A stretch of DNA of 64,000 nucleotides from Sclerodactyla briareus (taxonomy: Eukaryota > Echinodermata > Holothuroidea > Dendrochirotida > Sclerodactylidae), in NCBI GenBank assembly GCA_026419785.1, contig JAODTK010005818.1:124001-188000 (forward strand). Direction: 5' to 3'. Each line of letters begins with the position of its first letter. The first letter of the stretch is position 1. The notes below the pieces were generated by a model, which made no database searches, was not told the DNA's origin, and worked only from the letters and a program-made list of their open reading frames with translations. Positions 21,275 through 34,018 of this stretch are shown piece after piece. The position numbers were made by a program, and so were the translations under genes.

Positions 21275-22700
21275 CGAACACAATAGAGTAATGTTCTTAC
21301 TACACTGCACAAGTTTCCAATTACCCAGGATTGACCTCATGCCTACACCAAAAATGATAGGGTTGTTGTTGTACTTCTTTGAAGAAAGCTATTTTAATCG
21401 GAAAGAACAGACCAGGCGTAATTCACTCAAGTTACGTAACCCTGTTTACAAGCAAAAAGTGACATAACGGAATGACAAATTTCTTGTCAAAGCAAACAGG
21501 TGACAACAGTCAGAGAGAACGGCCTTTGTTTACATGGAGTTTAACTTGTTAACAAACTGACTTTACCAGCAGATAGACAGTCGGTGGTCATGGAAATCAA
21601 CAGAATGAAAAAAAAAACCAATACAGGAATTCCGTAGGCTTGCTGTTCTTATTTTTCTACATTGTATCTTTGTGACAAAAATAAATAACCACATCTTGAG
21701 AACCAGAAATTAAGGTAAATATTCAATATCTATAAATATGTATATATATATTACAACATTAATTATACCAATTACGATCGTTCAAATGTTTATCAAAATA
21801 TTTAGACAAAAGTATAACTGATAGAACAGTTTATTCACTATATATTTAGTACTACCATCGGATTGTGTGAATTTTTTGTACTGTATTATTATTTCTGTAG
21901 AGAAACCAAAATGAAAGAATTTAGGGAATTTGCACCAACTCATTTCGACATTGGAATGTTATCTTTTATTTGAACATAATAAAAATCTAGAAATGTTGCT
22001 TGTTTCATAGAAAATTCTTGCAAAATAAAATAGGCTGCACCTATAGGTAATTTGCATAGTGATATGTTTTGGTAACTTTATAATTGTATCTTTTCCAATT
22101 GCCTAATATACATTAGAAAGAAAAAATGATATTTGAGTTCCAGAGTTGGACAGTGGCGATTTGATAACCTCTTAAAAATGTATCTACTCATGAATATTCA
22201 GAAAAAGATCAGGGCAACACTGACAAGCCAGGATTATGGAGAACTATTATTCAACCAAATAGAAGCTCAAGAAAATAGCCAGACTGCTTTCGAAGGATGT
22301 TTAGTTGTGAAAGATGTAAAAGATGTGATACATGTAGTGCAATAATGAATATGTTCCTGTTTATATCTTGAGAAGGAGAAATGAAAATAGCGATCTCGCT
22401 TTCAAATGTTACTAACTGATGCCAAATCTGGAGCGGGTACCTTACAACCCACCTCTTCCTCCCCATGGAAGGAAACACCCCTAAAAGGAAGGTTCAAAGC
22501 TACTTGTGCCCGTAACTTTTCACACCCAAATTATAGTGAATAACCCTAGCTGTTCGCACCTGGCATACAGAACAGTTATGCCATGTCATCCTGTCTCCTA
22601 ATGGAATTCCCCATAGGTGCGGCCACATTCAGTTCAACTACTAAAAAATTCACCTCACATGGTGGGGTGCAATAATAAGGAGGAGACAGAACCGTGCTCG
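21275..22700. other. No gene seen
   Basis: AT-rich, low CG. The frame at 22133-22345 is Gln/Lys-rich and open, but has no splice borders. Confidence 0.35.
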
Positions 22701-22703
22701 AGC

Positions 22704-22732
22704 GGGGGAGGGGGGGGGGGGGGGGGGAGGGG
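22704..22732. repeat. Poly-G tract
   Basis: Almost uninterrupted G for 29 bases. Confidence 0.9.
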
Positions 22733-22739
22733 TACAACC

Positions 22740-23755
22740 CACGACCACTGGGGTACAAGCTAAACACCTTAACACCAATTGGGCTCTCATTAGAATCAGC
22801 AGTTTGACAAAAACAATAGGGTTCATTCTCCCCGTATGTGTAGTCCACATACTTAATATGATTAACCTAATAAATACTTGCCTTCATTAGATATTATGCC
22901 TGGCAAAGGTTTTTCTTTACTTTACCTTGAAGACCCGTTACTGGCACTAAAACAATGAGGTTCAATTCCTATCACATGAGCAACCCACGTGTCTACTTTG
23001 AACTAGATACCTGTTTGCGTTTGTTTGCTTACAAGGGGTGTCACACGCACGCAAACACAGCACATAGACCACAAAGACATGGACTGCATATAGATTCTTT
23101 TCGCTTTTGGCAAGGAATAAAAATTGAAGTTTAAAAAAAAAATGCAGATATGAACCTCTATCAGAAGGAATATGGTAATTCATTGGGATTGGGGTGAATC
23201 AAAGTGCAGCATGGAGTATGGGTGTTCAACAGTCTGAAACTTACCAAGTGTTTCTGGTGAAGAATGCTACCAGTCATTTCAGACTAATAAACGATATTCG
23301 CGATGCATCTTGGCCTTCACAGCTGCTACAACTAATAATACAAAGTTGCGGATGCAATCCATGGTTTTGATGTAAAGATTCCGCAATTCTTTTCTAGTTT
23401 TCCCTGTTTCACCTATTTCTCAGGTGAAATTGTCAGAACCAAATCACTCCCTTACCAAGGCACTAGCTGTTTTTATACAAAATGTAAATTTAGTTTCTAC
23501 TGAGACACCTAGAGAGAACAGAAAAAAAAATGCCAAAAGCTAGAAACAACCCGCATTCCATACCATCCCTAAGTTGTATATGAAATAATCATTTTTTTGC
23601 CCGGGGGGTGGGGGGGGGTGAAAAACAAACAACAACAAACTAACAAACACTCTTTGCAACTCTAACTAACTCTTCCCTGTGGTTCTAGCTACTAAACCCA
23701 GCAGGACTGTCCCATTTTTTTCTCAAGTAACTACCCATGGTTCAACAACAAAAAA
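22740..23755. other. No gene seen
   Basis: Low-complexity G-rich patch at 23601-23619. No exon signal stands out. Confidence 0.35.
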
Positions 23756-23759
23756 TATG

Positions 23760-24300
23760 ATAGGTTTTTTTGTACTCCCCATAAAAGAGCCGTATACCAA
23801 ATTTCAATGATCAGCGAATCCTGATCCTGACCCTATTGTTTTACGAGGATTTCAGACTGCCCTCTGACCTGTTCCCCAAAATAATAGGGTCATGTCCTCA
23901 GCATGAGGAACACATATTAAACAGATAAGAAAAAAACCATATTCATCATGTACTTATTATGAGGAACATATACACTAGGTATGAGTTTCATCCATCCAGG
24001 TTGGGTCCAAGTCAGCTTTTTACAATCCAAATATGACTTTTGTTTTACATACAATTCCTTAATTTTCCTGGAAAATAACCCCTGTCAATTGCAATCAATA
24101 TGCGCCTTGTACGCCCCATAAGAAAGCTCAATAGGACCAGATCATTTTTAACTCTGTTTATGAGGAACTCAGACTTTGACTTGGGTGACCTTAATGACAT
24201 CTGACCAAATGAAGAGATCATGTTCTCATCATGGGGAACACACATACCAATATGAGCTCATCCATTCAGGCCAGAGTCAATTTCGTTTTCCACAAGCCAG
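23760..24300 (+). repeat. Interspersed repeat G, copies 2 and 3
   Basis: Two partial copies in tandem: 23860-24040 and 24165-24300. Each has gacctgttccccaaa / gacatctgaccaaatg, then 'gggtcatgtcctcagcatga' or its variant, then 'atccatccaggttgggtcc'. Confidence 0.6.
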
Positions 24301-24676
24301 CAATCCAGACCACACACCCCATTACAAAGCGTGACCTACATAGATATTCCTCAATTAACATGGTCAAGATTGCAACGAAGCATTGAAACAACAAACACTT
24401 CATATGGTGTCCCTGGCTGTGGAGCACATAACACATCCAGCCAGGTGCAGCATAGTCCAGAGAAGGCACACAGTAAAAATATGAACCATTCGTAGAGATA
24501 CATTACTTGAGTGAACCATACATAGCTGTTGTAATAATACCATTCTTGTATAGCGCAATTCACAACTGAGTCTCTTCGCGCATACGACCCCCCTCCAAAA
24601 AACAAAACAAGGAAGATAAACAACACACACTACAACGATAAACATGTATGTTCTTTAAATGCACATTATTTTGAAG

Positions 24677-24818
24677 GCGTTGACTGATGGAGCCCGCTTT
24701 GACCTCTCGCAGATGTATTCCCTGATCGATGAAGGATTGCAGCATACTGGACTGCTGTTGTTGACGGAAGCCCTGGTCAAACAGAGTGTTACCAGAGGGA
24801 CTCCTCCGAGACCTTATG
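24677..24818 (+). CDS. Possible internal exon, unknown
   Basis: The plus strand is bordered by tattttgaag before 24677 and by ttatg/gtgtgta at 24819. The frame reads ALTDGARFDLSQMYSLIDEG, then LQHTGLLLLTEALVKQSVTR, then GTPPRPYG: an amphipathic, protein-like stretch. It is GC-richer than its surroundings. The acceptor tract is weak, and a minus-strand frame over the same bases (Gln-rich) is also open. An alternative acceptor is cctctcgcag at 24713. No family is recognised. Confidence 0.3.
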
Positions 24819-25183
24819 GTGTGTACATATGCAACAATGTTACTCAAATAGCTTGGAGGCGATGCCATTATGCACTTACAATTTAATGAGCTAACCTAAA
24901 CTCTCTTCGCAACTTGCTGGAGGACAGGAGAAAATATGAATGTATAGAATTGTATACAAGCTAGCTATATGGGTGAACTGACCTATGTGCCTCTATCCTC
25001 TCTACTGCTCTACTTTCAGGTAGATGTGTGATCATTTCAGAATTGCCCTGGCCTCGAGCTTTACATCAGAGCCACGAGCAATCTTATTCTTAGACGACTC
25101 GCATGACGGCCGCACCTATATTAACACTATAAAACCCTACTTCCTTGTTGGTGTTTTGATTGGTTTCAGGATCGGCTGGGTAC

Positions 25184-25290
25184 TTCCCCTCCCCTGATGG
25201 TCCTTGATTTTGACCCAGCCACAGTTACTGGTGGACTTGGACAGTACCGTCACTGTCTGACCGGGGAGAAAGGATAACTCACATCGTGTT
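25184..25290 (-). CDS. SH3-domain exon (partial)
   Basis: The minus strand has a good acceptor (ctcatttttccacag) before 25290. The frame then reads TRCELSFLPGQTVTVLSKST and SNCGWVKIKDHQGRG. This matches the SH3 pattern: ELSF-x2-G for the RT loop, VTVL strand, GW for the conserved Trp position (here GWV), and G.-G near the 3-10 turn. SH3 domains bind Pro-rich peptides in signalling and cytoskeletal proteins. The exon starts mid-domain (the ALYDY part is missing) and stops before the usual P-x-NY end, so neighbours must supply both. The donor (ggggaa/gtaccc) is weak. The parent protein cannot be named. The domain call is from residues I can see; its gene context is inferred. Confidence 0.6.
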
Positions 25291-25422
25291 CTGTGGAAAA
25301 ATGAGAGAGAAGAGAGCAATAATAATAATAGGATTAATCTATATATCTATTCCATCACTCTGGTTGAATGTAGGGTGTGCTCACGCTGCTGATTTACAGG
25401 ACCCTGCAGGGTTAATTATAAA

Positions 25423-25565
25423 GAGGCTAATATTTTAGCTGAAACAGGCGATCCGCCCCCAGTGTCCGCCTGGTTGCGCTATCAGTTATTTCTTCTTTTC
25501 GAGTCAGCATGCAAAACCATTACAAGGCCTTCCATATGTTGCTTTAATATCCCAATACCGCGTAA
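25423..25565 (-). pseudogene. Repeat F copy 1, decayed coding relic
   Basis: Matches 62110-62250 over about 130 bp on the same strand. The minus frame of both gives E-(I/T)-T-D-x-x-T-R-R-T-L; this copy has stops upstream. It is probably a fragment of a transposon gene or of a repeated gene family. Confidence 0.45.
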
Positions 25566-25569
25566 ATAT

Positions 25570-26295
25570 TTCATCATTCATTGCCATCATTGACGACCCC
25601 CGTTGATCCTACCTACTGTACCCTCCTCCCATTATAAACCAATACTTAACTGATTTAATAGTTTCCCCCTTCAGATTACTGTATTTGTCCAAACAATTAA
25701 ATGATCCTAACTCTAATAAAGTTTTCCTATATCTCATCAAAGAGTAAGCCCTTTATACATCTACGACTGCCATCACCTCCCTAGGGATTTCACACCCCCC
25801 CCTCACATCCCCTGTCTAGAGTGGAATATAGCCATCTAATTAGGCTTCCCTGGCAGGAGTCATGCAGGCCTACTGGCTTGAAGCATTACTATATAAGTGA
25901 TCCAATGGAGTTTACCCTCCCCACCCCATCTCACACCCAAGGCTACTGCAGGTGACACCTCACACCATTATTCCTTGAATAGGTTGCCTGGGAGTATAAA
26001 TTAAACCAAAACTGAGTTGGTTTACACTTTATATTTGTCAGTGTAGGGGGCCCCAGAAGACGTATTACAGGCTGATGTGAACCTCAAGTTAAAAAGCAGG
26101 TTTTGACAAGGGATGAAATCGCTGTCTGTCACAGATGGAATACTAGTTATGATGATGAATAACCTCCTTAGGGGGTTGAAATGAGTAAAACATTTGTTTA
26201 TTGAATATCATGCTATATAATAGTGATTTCACAGCATCATGCTTGTCACTAGGGTGCCCCCAGACTAAACCATTCTTAAAAAGGTATCATACAGT
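25570..26295. other. No gene seen
   Basis: Pyrimidine-rich, CG-poor sequence with no open frames of note. Confidence 0.35.
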
Positions 26296-26299
26296 CTCT

Positions 26300-29190
26300 G
26301 GATCTTGTTGCAGCAATGTTATATTTGACAGTTTTTGGTCCATCAGTGACCTGAATGACCCTTTGAATGACATATCCGGGGTTTTTATGAAAAATGTTAC
26401 CCTTGATCATATGCAGCATGTCCCAAAATTTATACCATATCACACACAGTCACTATGAATGATTGCAGAAATGCTATATTGGTGCAGTTTCTTAACCTCG
26501 AATGCCTTTGATGACATGGACGGTTTTTATGAAATGCTTTTGCCTCAATTGATCCCAGCCCCAACATCCCATTATGTCTCAGTACACACACCCTATGCTG
26601 ATCGCCCAAAAGGTATTAAAATCTCCTTTAGCCCCCTTGTAACTTTAGACCAGGTGTCCAGATTGAGCAGGAGTTTGGTTTCGTCTATGTAGAAGATATA
26701 GAACTATCACATCTCCAAAAATCGACAGTTTTTTATTTCTTTTGGCCTGTAACTCCTAAATAAGCAATTTTCTTAAAAACTTTACCTTTTGACCTTGTTT
26801 ATAGCTGTTTGTTTGATAACTGAACCCAAAAATTACCATGACAATTCTCTACGAGAGCACCCTCGCTGCATTTCATTCCAATGTTACGGGCCATTTAACA
26901 AAATCAAAAAAATTTGTATTTTAGTGCAAATTTATTCCACCTAAATGAACTTGAGTGACCATTGCACTGTTGTTAAATTATCGGGATCAAAGGTGTCCCA
27001 TCTCCAATCCAAGTCATGAGGATTCACAATTTGAACTAGCACCTAATGTTATTGCTAAAAAGCTATTAAAATTAACTTTTGACCCCTTGTAACTACAAAT
27101 ATGCGTCCGAAAATCGAAGGGATTTGTTTCCCCTCCATGAAGCACTCAAAGGTCCTATCACAGTATCCAAAAATAACCATTTCCCTCTTGTTTTACTGGC
27201 CGTACTCCCTTAAATAGCACATTATTCAACACCAAACCTCTAACCACATGACCACCCGACGAGGTCAAATTGAGGTCAGCGTCACACACATGCCAGGTCA
27301 ACCTAATATCACAATGGTTAACCTTCCCGCCCTCATCACAGATATTCAATTCTCCGATTATGGCCAACAAACAGTTTTTGTTTTGACCCCTAAGTGACCT
27401 TGAAGACCTTTAATACTGGGCCAGTGTATGTTTGTATAAAACTTGTAACTCTCCATGTGATACATCCACTCTAGGAGCATTTACATTCTGATGAACATAG
27501 CCCGTGCTATTGCCAAAAAGTACTACAATCATTTTTTGACCCCTACATTACCTTTGCTTACCTTCAATGACAGCGCGGTTTTTATAAAAATTGTTTCACC
27601 TCCATGTGATGCATCCACTCCTAAAGCTATGCATTCCAATGGAACCGCGCGCCATGTTCTTTGCGAACAAGCTATAATAAACTTTGACCCCTTGTACCTA
27701 CCAAGTATGCTTCCGATCGAACGGGAGTTGGTTTCCTCCATGAAGCACACCAAGGTCTATCACAAATCAAAAATAACCATTTCTATTTTTTTTTGCCTGT
27801 AACTTCCCTTAAATAGAGCACAAATTCAATTCAAGACTCAACCTTTAACCACATGACCACCCGACAGAGGTCATGATGTCAAGGTCAGCACACATGCAGT
27901 CAACAATTATATGACATAGTGAACCTTCCAAGCCTTCACAAAGATTCAATTCTCTGATTATGGCCAGCAAAGTTTTTGTTGACTCGCCTTAAGTGACCTT
28001 GAATGACTTTAATGACATGGCAGGTTTTCTGAAAATTGTAATCTCTCTCATGTGATACATCCACTATCCCAGGAACATTTGGCATTCTGATGAAACTGCC
28101 CAGTGCCTATTGCCAAAAGTCTAAAATCCGTTTTTGACCCCTATGTACCTCTGTGACCTTCAATTAGCATGGCGGTTTTTTAAAATTGGTTCCTCTCCAT
28201 GTGAATGCACCACTTCCTTAGAAGCATATTGCTTCCAATGACCACGCCCAATGCTATTGCGAAAAGCTATAAATTAAACTTTGACACCCTTGTAACTACC
28301 AAATCTGCGTCCGATCGAGCGGAGTTGGTTTCCTCCATGAGCACACAAAGGTGTTGCTATCACATAGCCAAAAATAACCCAGTTTCTATTTTTTTTTGCC
28401 CGTAACTCCCTTAAATAAGCACATTTTTCAAGACTCAAACCTTTAAAACCACAACGTGTGACCCCCCCACCCGACAGAGGTCAAATTGAGGTCCAGAGGT
28501 CACACACATGCAGGTCAACAATTATTGACAAAGTGAACCTTCCAGCCTTCACAATATCAATTCTCCATTATTGGCCGAAACAGTTTTTGACCCTTAAGTG
28601 ACCTTGAATTACCTTTAATGCATTGCAGTTTTTTTTATGAAATTGTAACTCTCCCTGTGATACATCACTCCCAGGAGCATTTTGCATTTCTTATGAAACT
28701 GCCCAGTGCTATTGCCAAAAAGTACTAAAATCAGTGTTTTGACGCCCTAGTGACCTCTGATACGCTTCAAATCAAATGACATTGCGGTTTTTATAAAAAT
28801 TGTTACCTCCCTGTGTCATCCACCTCCTAGAAAGCATTTGCATTCCAACTGAAACACTCCCATGTATTGCAAAGCTATTAAATTAACTTTGACCCCTTGT
28901 AACTACCCAATTATGCTTGTCCCTATCGAGGAGCGGGAGTTGGGTCTCCTCCATAAAGCACCCAAAGTCTATCACATTATCAAAAATCAACCAGTTTTCT
29001 ATTTTTTTGTGCCGTACCCTTCTTAAATAAGCACATTAAGTCAAGACTCAACCTTTAACCAGCAGTGACCACCCTACAGGGGTCAAATTTATGGTCAGAG
29101 GTCACACCATGCCGTTAACAACAATTATATCACAATGGTGAACTTCCACCCGCCTTCACAGATATTCAATTCCCGATTATGGCCATAAAA
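26300..29190 (-). repeat. ~600-bp satellite array, inverted orientation
   Basis: The reverse complement of the 14080-16345 unit. The anchor attcaattctccgattatgg (or variants) recurs at about 27348, 27944, 28552 and 29165. About 4.5-5 units are visible, the left-most being the most diverged. Short indels are frequent. Confidence 0.9.
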
Positions 29191-29194
29191 ACGC

Positions 29195-29878
29195 AATTAA
29201 GATTCTCCCAAATTTCTGCATATGACTTATTACTTCTAATACTCAGTATGAGCACCCTCCACATCTTGCAATTGAACATTTTTTCATAACAAATTTTCAG
29301 GCTTTAGGGCCACCTTGAACTGTGCTGTGTTAAGAAACGTCGATATTATTCCTGATTTTTTCCTCCTGCTGCCCTTTTTATGAATTAAATTGCTGCACTG
29401 CGCCCGCCATAGTCTTCTGGCAGTCATGTTCTGGGTGTTCAATTCCTGTCTGAGTTTTTTCAAAGTATTATTTCACAGCCATGTTCAAATTGAAAACTGC
29501 TAACTGGAGAGGCTTTGATGTCGCTTTAATAATTGTAACACGCTGTTAGGGTCTAACCATTCATTGAAAAAAAATCTAAGTATTCACGCGGGGTTCTGTA
29601 TCAGTGGGTAGTTGACGCTTCCAAATTAGAAGCAAATTCATTTACAATTTGGACTAGACTTATACATAGCAGGCAGACTACAGATGGTGCGCACTGCAAG
29701 AATGTAATGATGGCTGTGCCTTGTCAGAGTAAAAGCCCCAGGAAATCGGATATATCCACGCTTAACACAAGACTAACCTTGAACGGGAACTTGACAACAC
29801 TATCTACTCCATGGGCAATCTCACATGCCAAGTTGTTTTCTTCACACTCTGGCTCTTCCTGACCTTTGAAACCAAACC
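29195..29878. other. No gene seen
   Basis: No exon or repeat recognised. Confidence 0.35.
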
Positions 29879-29886
29879 CTAAGAAG

Positions 29887-31522
29887 CAGTGTTGTAGTCG
29901 AGACCCACACGGCACATCCGAGACCGAGACCCGAGATCTAACCAGAGGTGTTGATACGCGAGACCGATACCAGGAGCACAATTCGTAGACCGAGACCGAG
30001 ACTCAGCAAGGTCCGACCAGACCGAATGTATAATAGTGTCTAGGGCAAACAAATATCGCACTGTCGTCCGAACTGTATGTTAGGCTATTTCGCCTCACCT
30101 GCTCTATTTTTGACATGATAGACAACCTCTGCTCATTGTACATCATGCCTCTTTTTCGACGATCTGCACAACAAGTCAACACTTCTTTTTCCCTATCTTT
30201 CTCCACAATCGACGAGGAAAAGGTCCAACCACCGAGATAAATCAAGGGTGGTGCCATGTGAGCATGCACGCCGCCCATTCCCGTCTAAGCGCCCCACCTC
30301 CCACTTCCCCCAGGTCGCCAAATTACGGTGAAGCCTGAACAAAAAGACACACCCCTAATAGCCTCATCACATGTAAACTAGAGCACCAATGGTGCGCTAG
30401 CTCAAACTGCACAAATGTACCAAGGAAAATGTACAATTATTTGACAAATGTTCAAGATAGAGGTCAAGGAACCAGTTTCAAACACTGGCCTACTGTGCCC
30501 CTTGACGACTTTGGACCATGCATGGACCCAAAGCAGTCAATAGATATTCCACATGGGCTGCAGGCCCACAGTGGCACTGCCTGGCCTGGGACATGGACAT
30601 GAATACATCATGACAAAGTAGCCAATAAAGCATCCAAGGTACATGGAAATAAGTGCACTGAGAACAATTCCTCATTCAAGACTTCTTGCAGTCATGTCAG
30701 ATCAACTTCGCGCAATGCTACCAATGTCATAAAGGTCTAAACCATCGGAAAATCGAAACAAATTCATGTTCACAGTCGTAACATTGATAATTGATAGGCA
30801 TTTAGGCACAGCGTTACTAGCAGAATCAATACCAATTACTGGTCCTCCTCCCCACTAAAAATTAGTAACTGAGATCACTAACTGGTCACATTACTTATTT
30901 CTGTACAGTGTATAGGGTTCCGTGCTGCCGGCCGTAAAAGGATTCCCATGTTTATAGGCCAGGGCTCTTTTTTATTCATTCTGTTTTTTATCATGTTGGG
31001 TTCAAATATGATGTGGATAAGAATGAGGTGGAATAGAACTAACAATACTGCTTGAAAATGTGGAAGAACAGGATCTATTCAGGTTTGAAAAGACACAAAA
31101 CAATTATTCGGAGCAATTTGATGGGCTAATGCCTATAACTCCACTGTCACTCCCAGGCATTCTTAGTTGAAGCTAGTTGAAGCTAGCAACAAACTGGGCC
31201 CTGGGTACTAGGCCCTGGGTTGTTTCCCCAATTGACAAAGGACTTAAAGGCCCACTCCACTGCTAGTTCATAGCAAAGCCCAAAACTGAATGCAGGATGA
31301 TTTTCGATGAACACAAATTATTATTCCAAGAAAAATGACAACACCAATATTTTTTGGTCTCGAAGCGAGACCGGAAGGACTTCCGAGACAGACGGCGTTC
31401 GAGACGAGGACCGAGACCACAGGGGTGTCCCCCCGGGACCGAGATCGTGACCGAGACCAGCGAAAAGCTGAGTCCCGAGACGGTATCGAGAACGAGACCG
31501 GGCTCGAGACACTACAACACTG
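29887..31522. mobile_element. hAT-like non-autonomous element, 1.64 kb
   Basis: It begins CAGTGTTGTAGT and ends with the inverted CTACAACACTG. It is flanked by ctaagaag (29879-29886) and ctaagaga (31523-31530), an imperfect 8-bp target duplication, as expected for hAT. Both subterminal regions (29897-30005, 31365-31510) are packed with GAGACC/CGAGAC on the plus strand, i.e. in direct rather than inverted orientation. No transposase frame is visible. Repeat A is nested inside. Confidence 0.75.
30379..30560 (+). repeat. Interspersed repeat A, copy 2 (nested)
   Basis: 'ctagagcaccaatggtgc', 'gtagctcaaa'-like text and 'ggcctactgtgcccc' align with 44281 and 48362. Truncated at the right. Confidence 0.7.
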
Positions 31523-31529
31523 CTAAGAG

Positions 31530-32835
31530 ATAAGGCATTCTATACTCCATATGACCACCCTACATATCTTGTTATACAGTTATCATGTTCACAAGGTTTC
31601 CAGACTTTGAATTCTGTTGACCTCAAAAATCTGTAATCCATTATGTCACCGGCAATCAATCAGGTGCAAAAAGAAACACTCTATATTGTTGTGCATGATC
31701 AGTATTGCGCAGCCTTACCAATATCAATATAACATGATTAGAGCAAAAAAAGGTGCAATTTCAATCGGTGAAGAAGGGCTTAGCTGGGAATAGTGATTGA
31801 ACTTCTTTGGTTTTTATGACCTGTGATATGATTGTGTCAGATGGAACACACATCGGAATATAGTGTCTCATACCTACTCCCTACAGCTGTCAAATCTTTC
31901 TGGGAGATTAAAAATGTTGTCAAAATGACCCCCCCCCCCCCTTCCCTGAAATACATCCTGCATCAGCAATTCAGCGCTCTTCTGAGAAGATCTATTCATT
32001 CATTGAAGAGAGATTATGATATGATTCATAAAATCCACTTGTGGCCCTTTGGAAACCAAGCAGCCACTAAGTGACTCCTGAGTCATGGCACACCAATCAA
32101 TAATCATTTTCGGCACTTTGCTCACGCTAATTTTTGTTTGAATGTCACCATATATAAGAGGGGTGCTTTCAAATATTGATCGACATTTTTTGAAAACATT
32201 TTTATTACCTCCACGGACTGTGCACAGACAGGAAATAATTCCGGAACAAATATCACAGCCTCAGTTTAGAGGCGAACAAATGAATACCAACAGTAGTATA
32301 TATTAATTATGATCAGCGTGCTCTGTGATACTTCAAAAATGGCCAACAAGACTCCCACGGGAAAAAAAACCCAGATGCTTAAAAAATTTACGTTGAAGAC
32401 TCTTTCAGGTGTAGATGTGAATTAATAAAAGCCTTTTAATATACTTCCTATATAACCTTATACATGAAACGCCTAGTGACTAGAGTGAAACTGTCAAGGC
32501 TATGAATGTACAGGAAGATGAAGTTATTGGGGGGAAAAAATGGTTGATAAGGCAGGAATAAATAATTCAGGAAAACAATCACTTGCATTGCAAATTGTTC
32601 TTGGGTGTTGATGTGCAACAATGAATGCAGTTCATATATTATTACAAACTGGTGTCGAAGGAGATATGGGTCCTGTGTACGGCTGGCCGAACACAGAGGT
32701 AAGATGGAGGCCCATGACAGCCAACCTGCTGCGAGCAGAAGACACCGACAGGTAAGAGGTAACAGGTGTATAATTTGTAATATTGCTTTGAAAGATACAA
32801 AAAGGTCTGATCATTTGATTTGATTTGAAATCAAC
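31530..32835. other. Mostly no gene; weak exon signs
   Basis: A C-run lies at 31928-31941. Two good donor-like sites (cagag/gtaaga at 32698, gacag/gtaaga at 32752) lie on the plus strand with a protein-like stretch before them (32640-32751). The frame is unclear, so no exon is called. Confidence 0.35.
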
Positions 32836-32837
32836 AG

Positions 32838-32909
32838 GTTCAGGAAGCCAAAAGTAAGGCCAAAAAGTATGAAGCCCTGACTGAATCGATCGTGGATGAG
32901 CACCAGTGA
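32838..32909 (+). CDS. Possible terminal exon, coiled-coil-like
   Basis: The plus strand has the acceptor gaaatcaacag before 32838. The phase-0 frame gives VQEAKSKAKKYEALTESIVD, then EHQ and TGA at 32907. The charge pattern fits a helical C-terminus. The acceptor lacks a long pyrimidine tract. The strong donor at 32752 would feed it in phase 0 from a frame reading MEAHDSQPAASRRHRQ. Family unknown. Confidence 0.35.
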   Translation, partial: VQEAKSKAKKYEALTESIVDEHQ

Positions 32910-32914
32910 TAACT

Positions 32915-34010
32915 CGCGTTCTCTTCTCGACTAAGCTCAGATGAAAACGAAAGGAGGATCAGGTCCTGACCACTTCCTCAGAACCTGAGGAGCAAAAGCT
33001 CAAGTTCACCTAACTAACTCACAGCCGACTGAAAAGAACTTATTGCAAATATCGTGTACAGAACCCAATGTAAATCCCAAAATCCACGTATTACCAGCGA
33101 ACCATGCATGAGTGAACATCAAGGCCTCGCCCATCACAACTGCAAGTACATCCACCTGAGGAAAAATTGTTGGTTACTGCTGGATTTCGAACCCCCAATA
33201 TTTGCTTGCAAGGTGTCACTAATACCACTCTTGAGTACATCAGGCTATGCTACAAATTGGAAACAGTGACAGGAAAGATGAGTTTAAGTTAAATGGTTAG
33301 CAAGATCTACAAACCTGGAAACTTGAGGAAGGGTGTAATAATCTAGCCAGTCTTACTGTATATGCACTATATCTGGTGATTGTGCAGAAACATGCTACAT
33401 ATGGATACATGTTCAAAGCATTCTCTCTAGCATGGCGATACAGAAATTTCAAATGGATCATTTCACTTTCCTCATATCAAATACCTCATTCAGTTGTGGT
33501 GATACTCCTATGAAAATCACCTACCAGGTTCCCTATCTTGCTAGCGTCAAATGTGGCATACAGATTCTTTGAAAGTTTCATTCCAGTATCTTTGTGAATG
33601 AATGAAAGTCACCCAGTAGGCAATCAGCTTGATAATTTATCTGAGTGATTCACACATATGAGCATTAGTCACTCCTCTCATTTTTTTTAGTAATTCCTCA
33701 ATTAAGGGCATCACTTCAGGTACTTTGATTGAGTCTTTGTACAGAAGTAGAGAAGACAATATACAAACATTTCAATGTAGAGTAATATGCAACCTTCAGC
33801 TGCTACTGTCTGTAAAAAATACGTCTATTGTTATCAAAAATTGTAATATTAATAATTATAAATTTATTCCTCAGCATGCAGTCTCACGGTCTGCATGCTC
33901 TGAACATTGGTAGTATGAAATGGTGTGTGACCCATGCCTATGTTAACATGAGCTGGGGTGAAATTGAAATTTTTTGAAGAAAAAAAACCCTTTAACGAAC
34001 CACCCTTCTT
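32915..34010. other. No gene seen
   Basis: CG-poor, no recognised repeats or open frames with splice support. Confidence 0.35.
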
Positions 34011-34018
34011 CACATTAG

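Noticed and set aside
24266-24868. Overlapping minus-strand frames (Cys/Trp-rich and Gln-rich)
   Set aside because: Three frames overlap with no supporting splice sites; the plus-strand reading at 24677-24818 is slightly better.
31335-31526. Arg/Asp-rich frame (RDRDRDRDQR)
   Set aside because: A direct translation of the GAGACC tract at the end of the hAT-like element.
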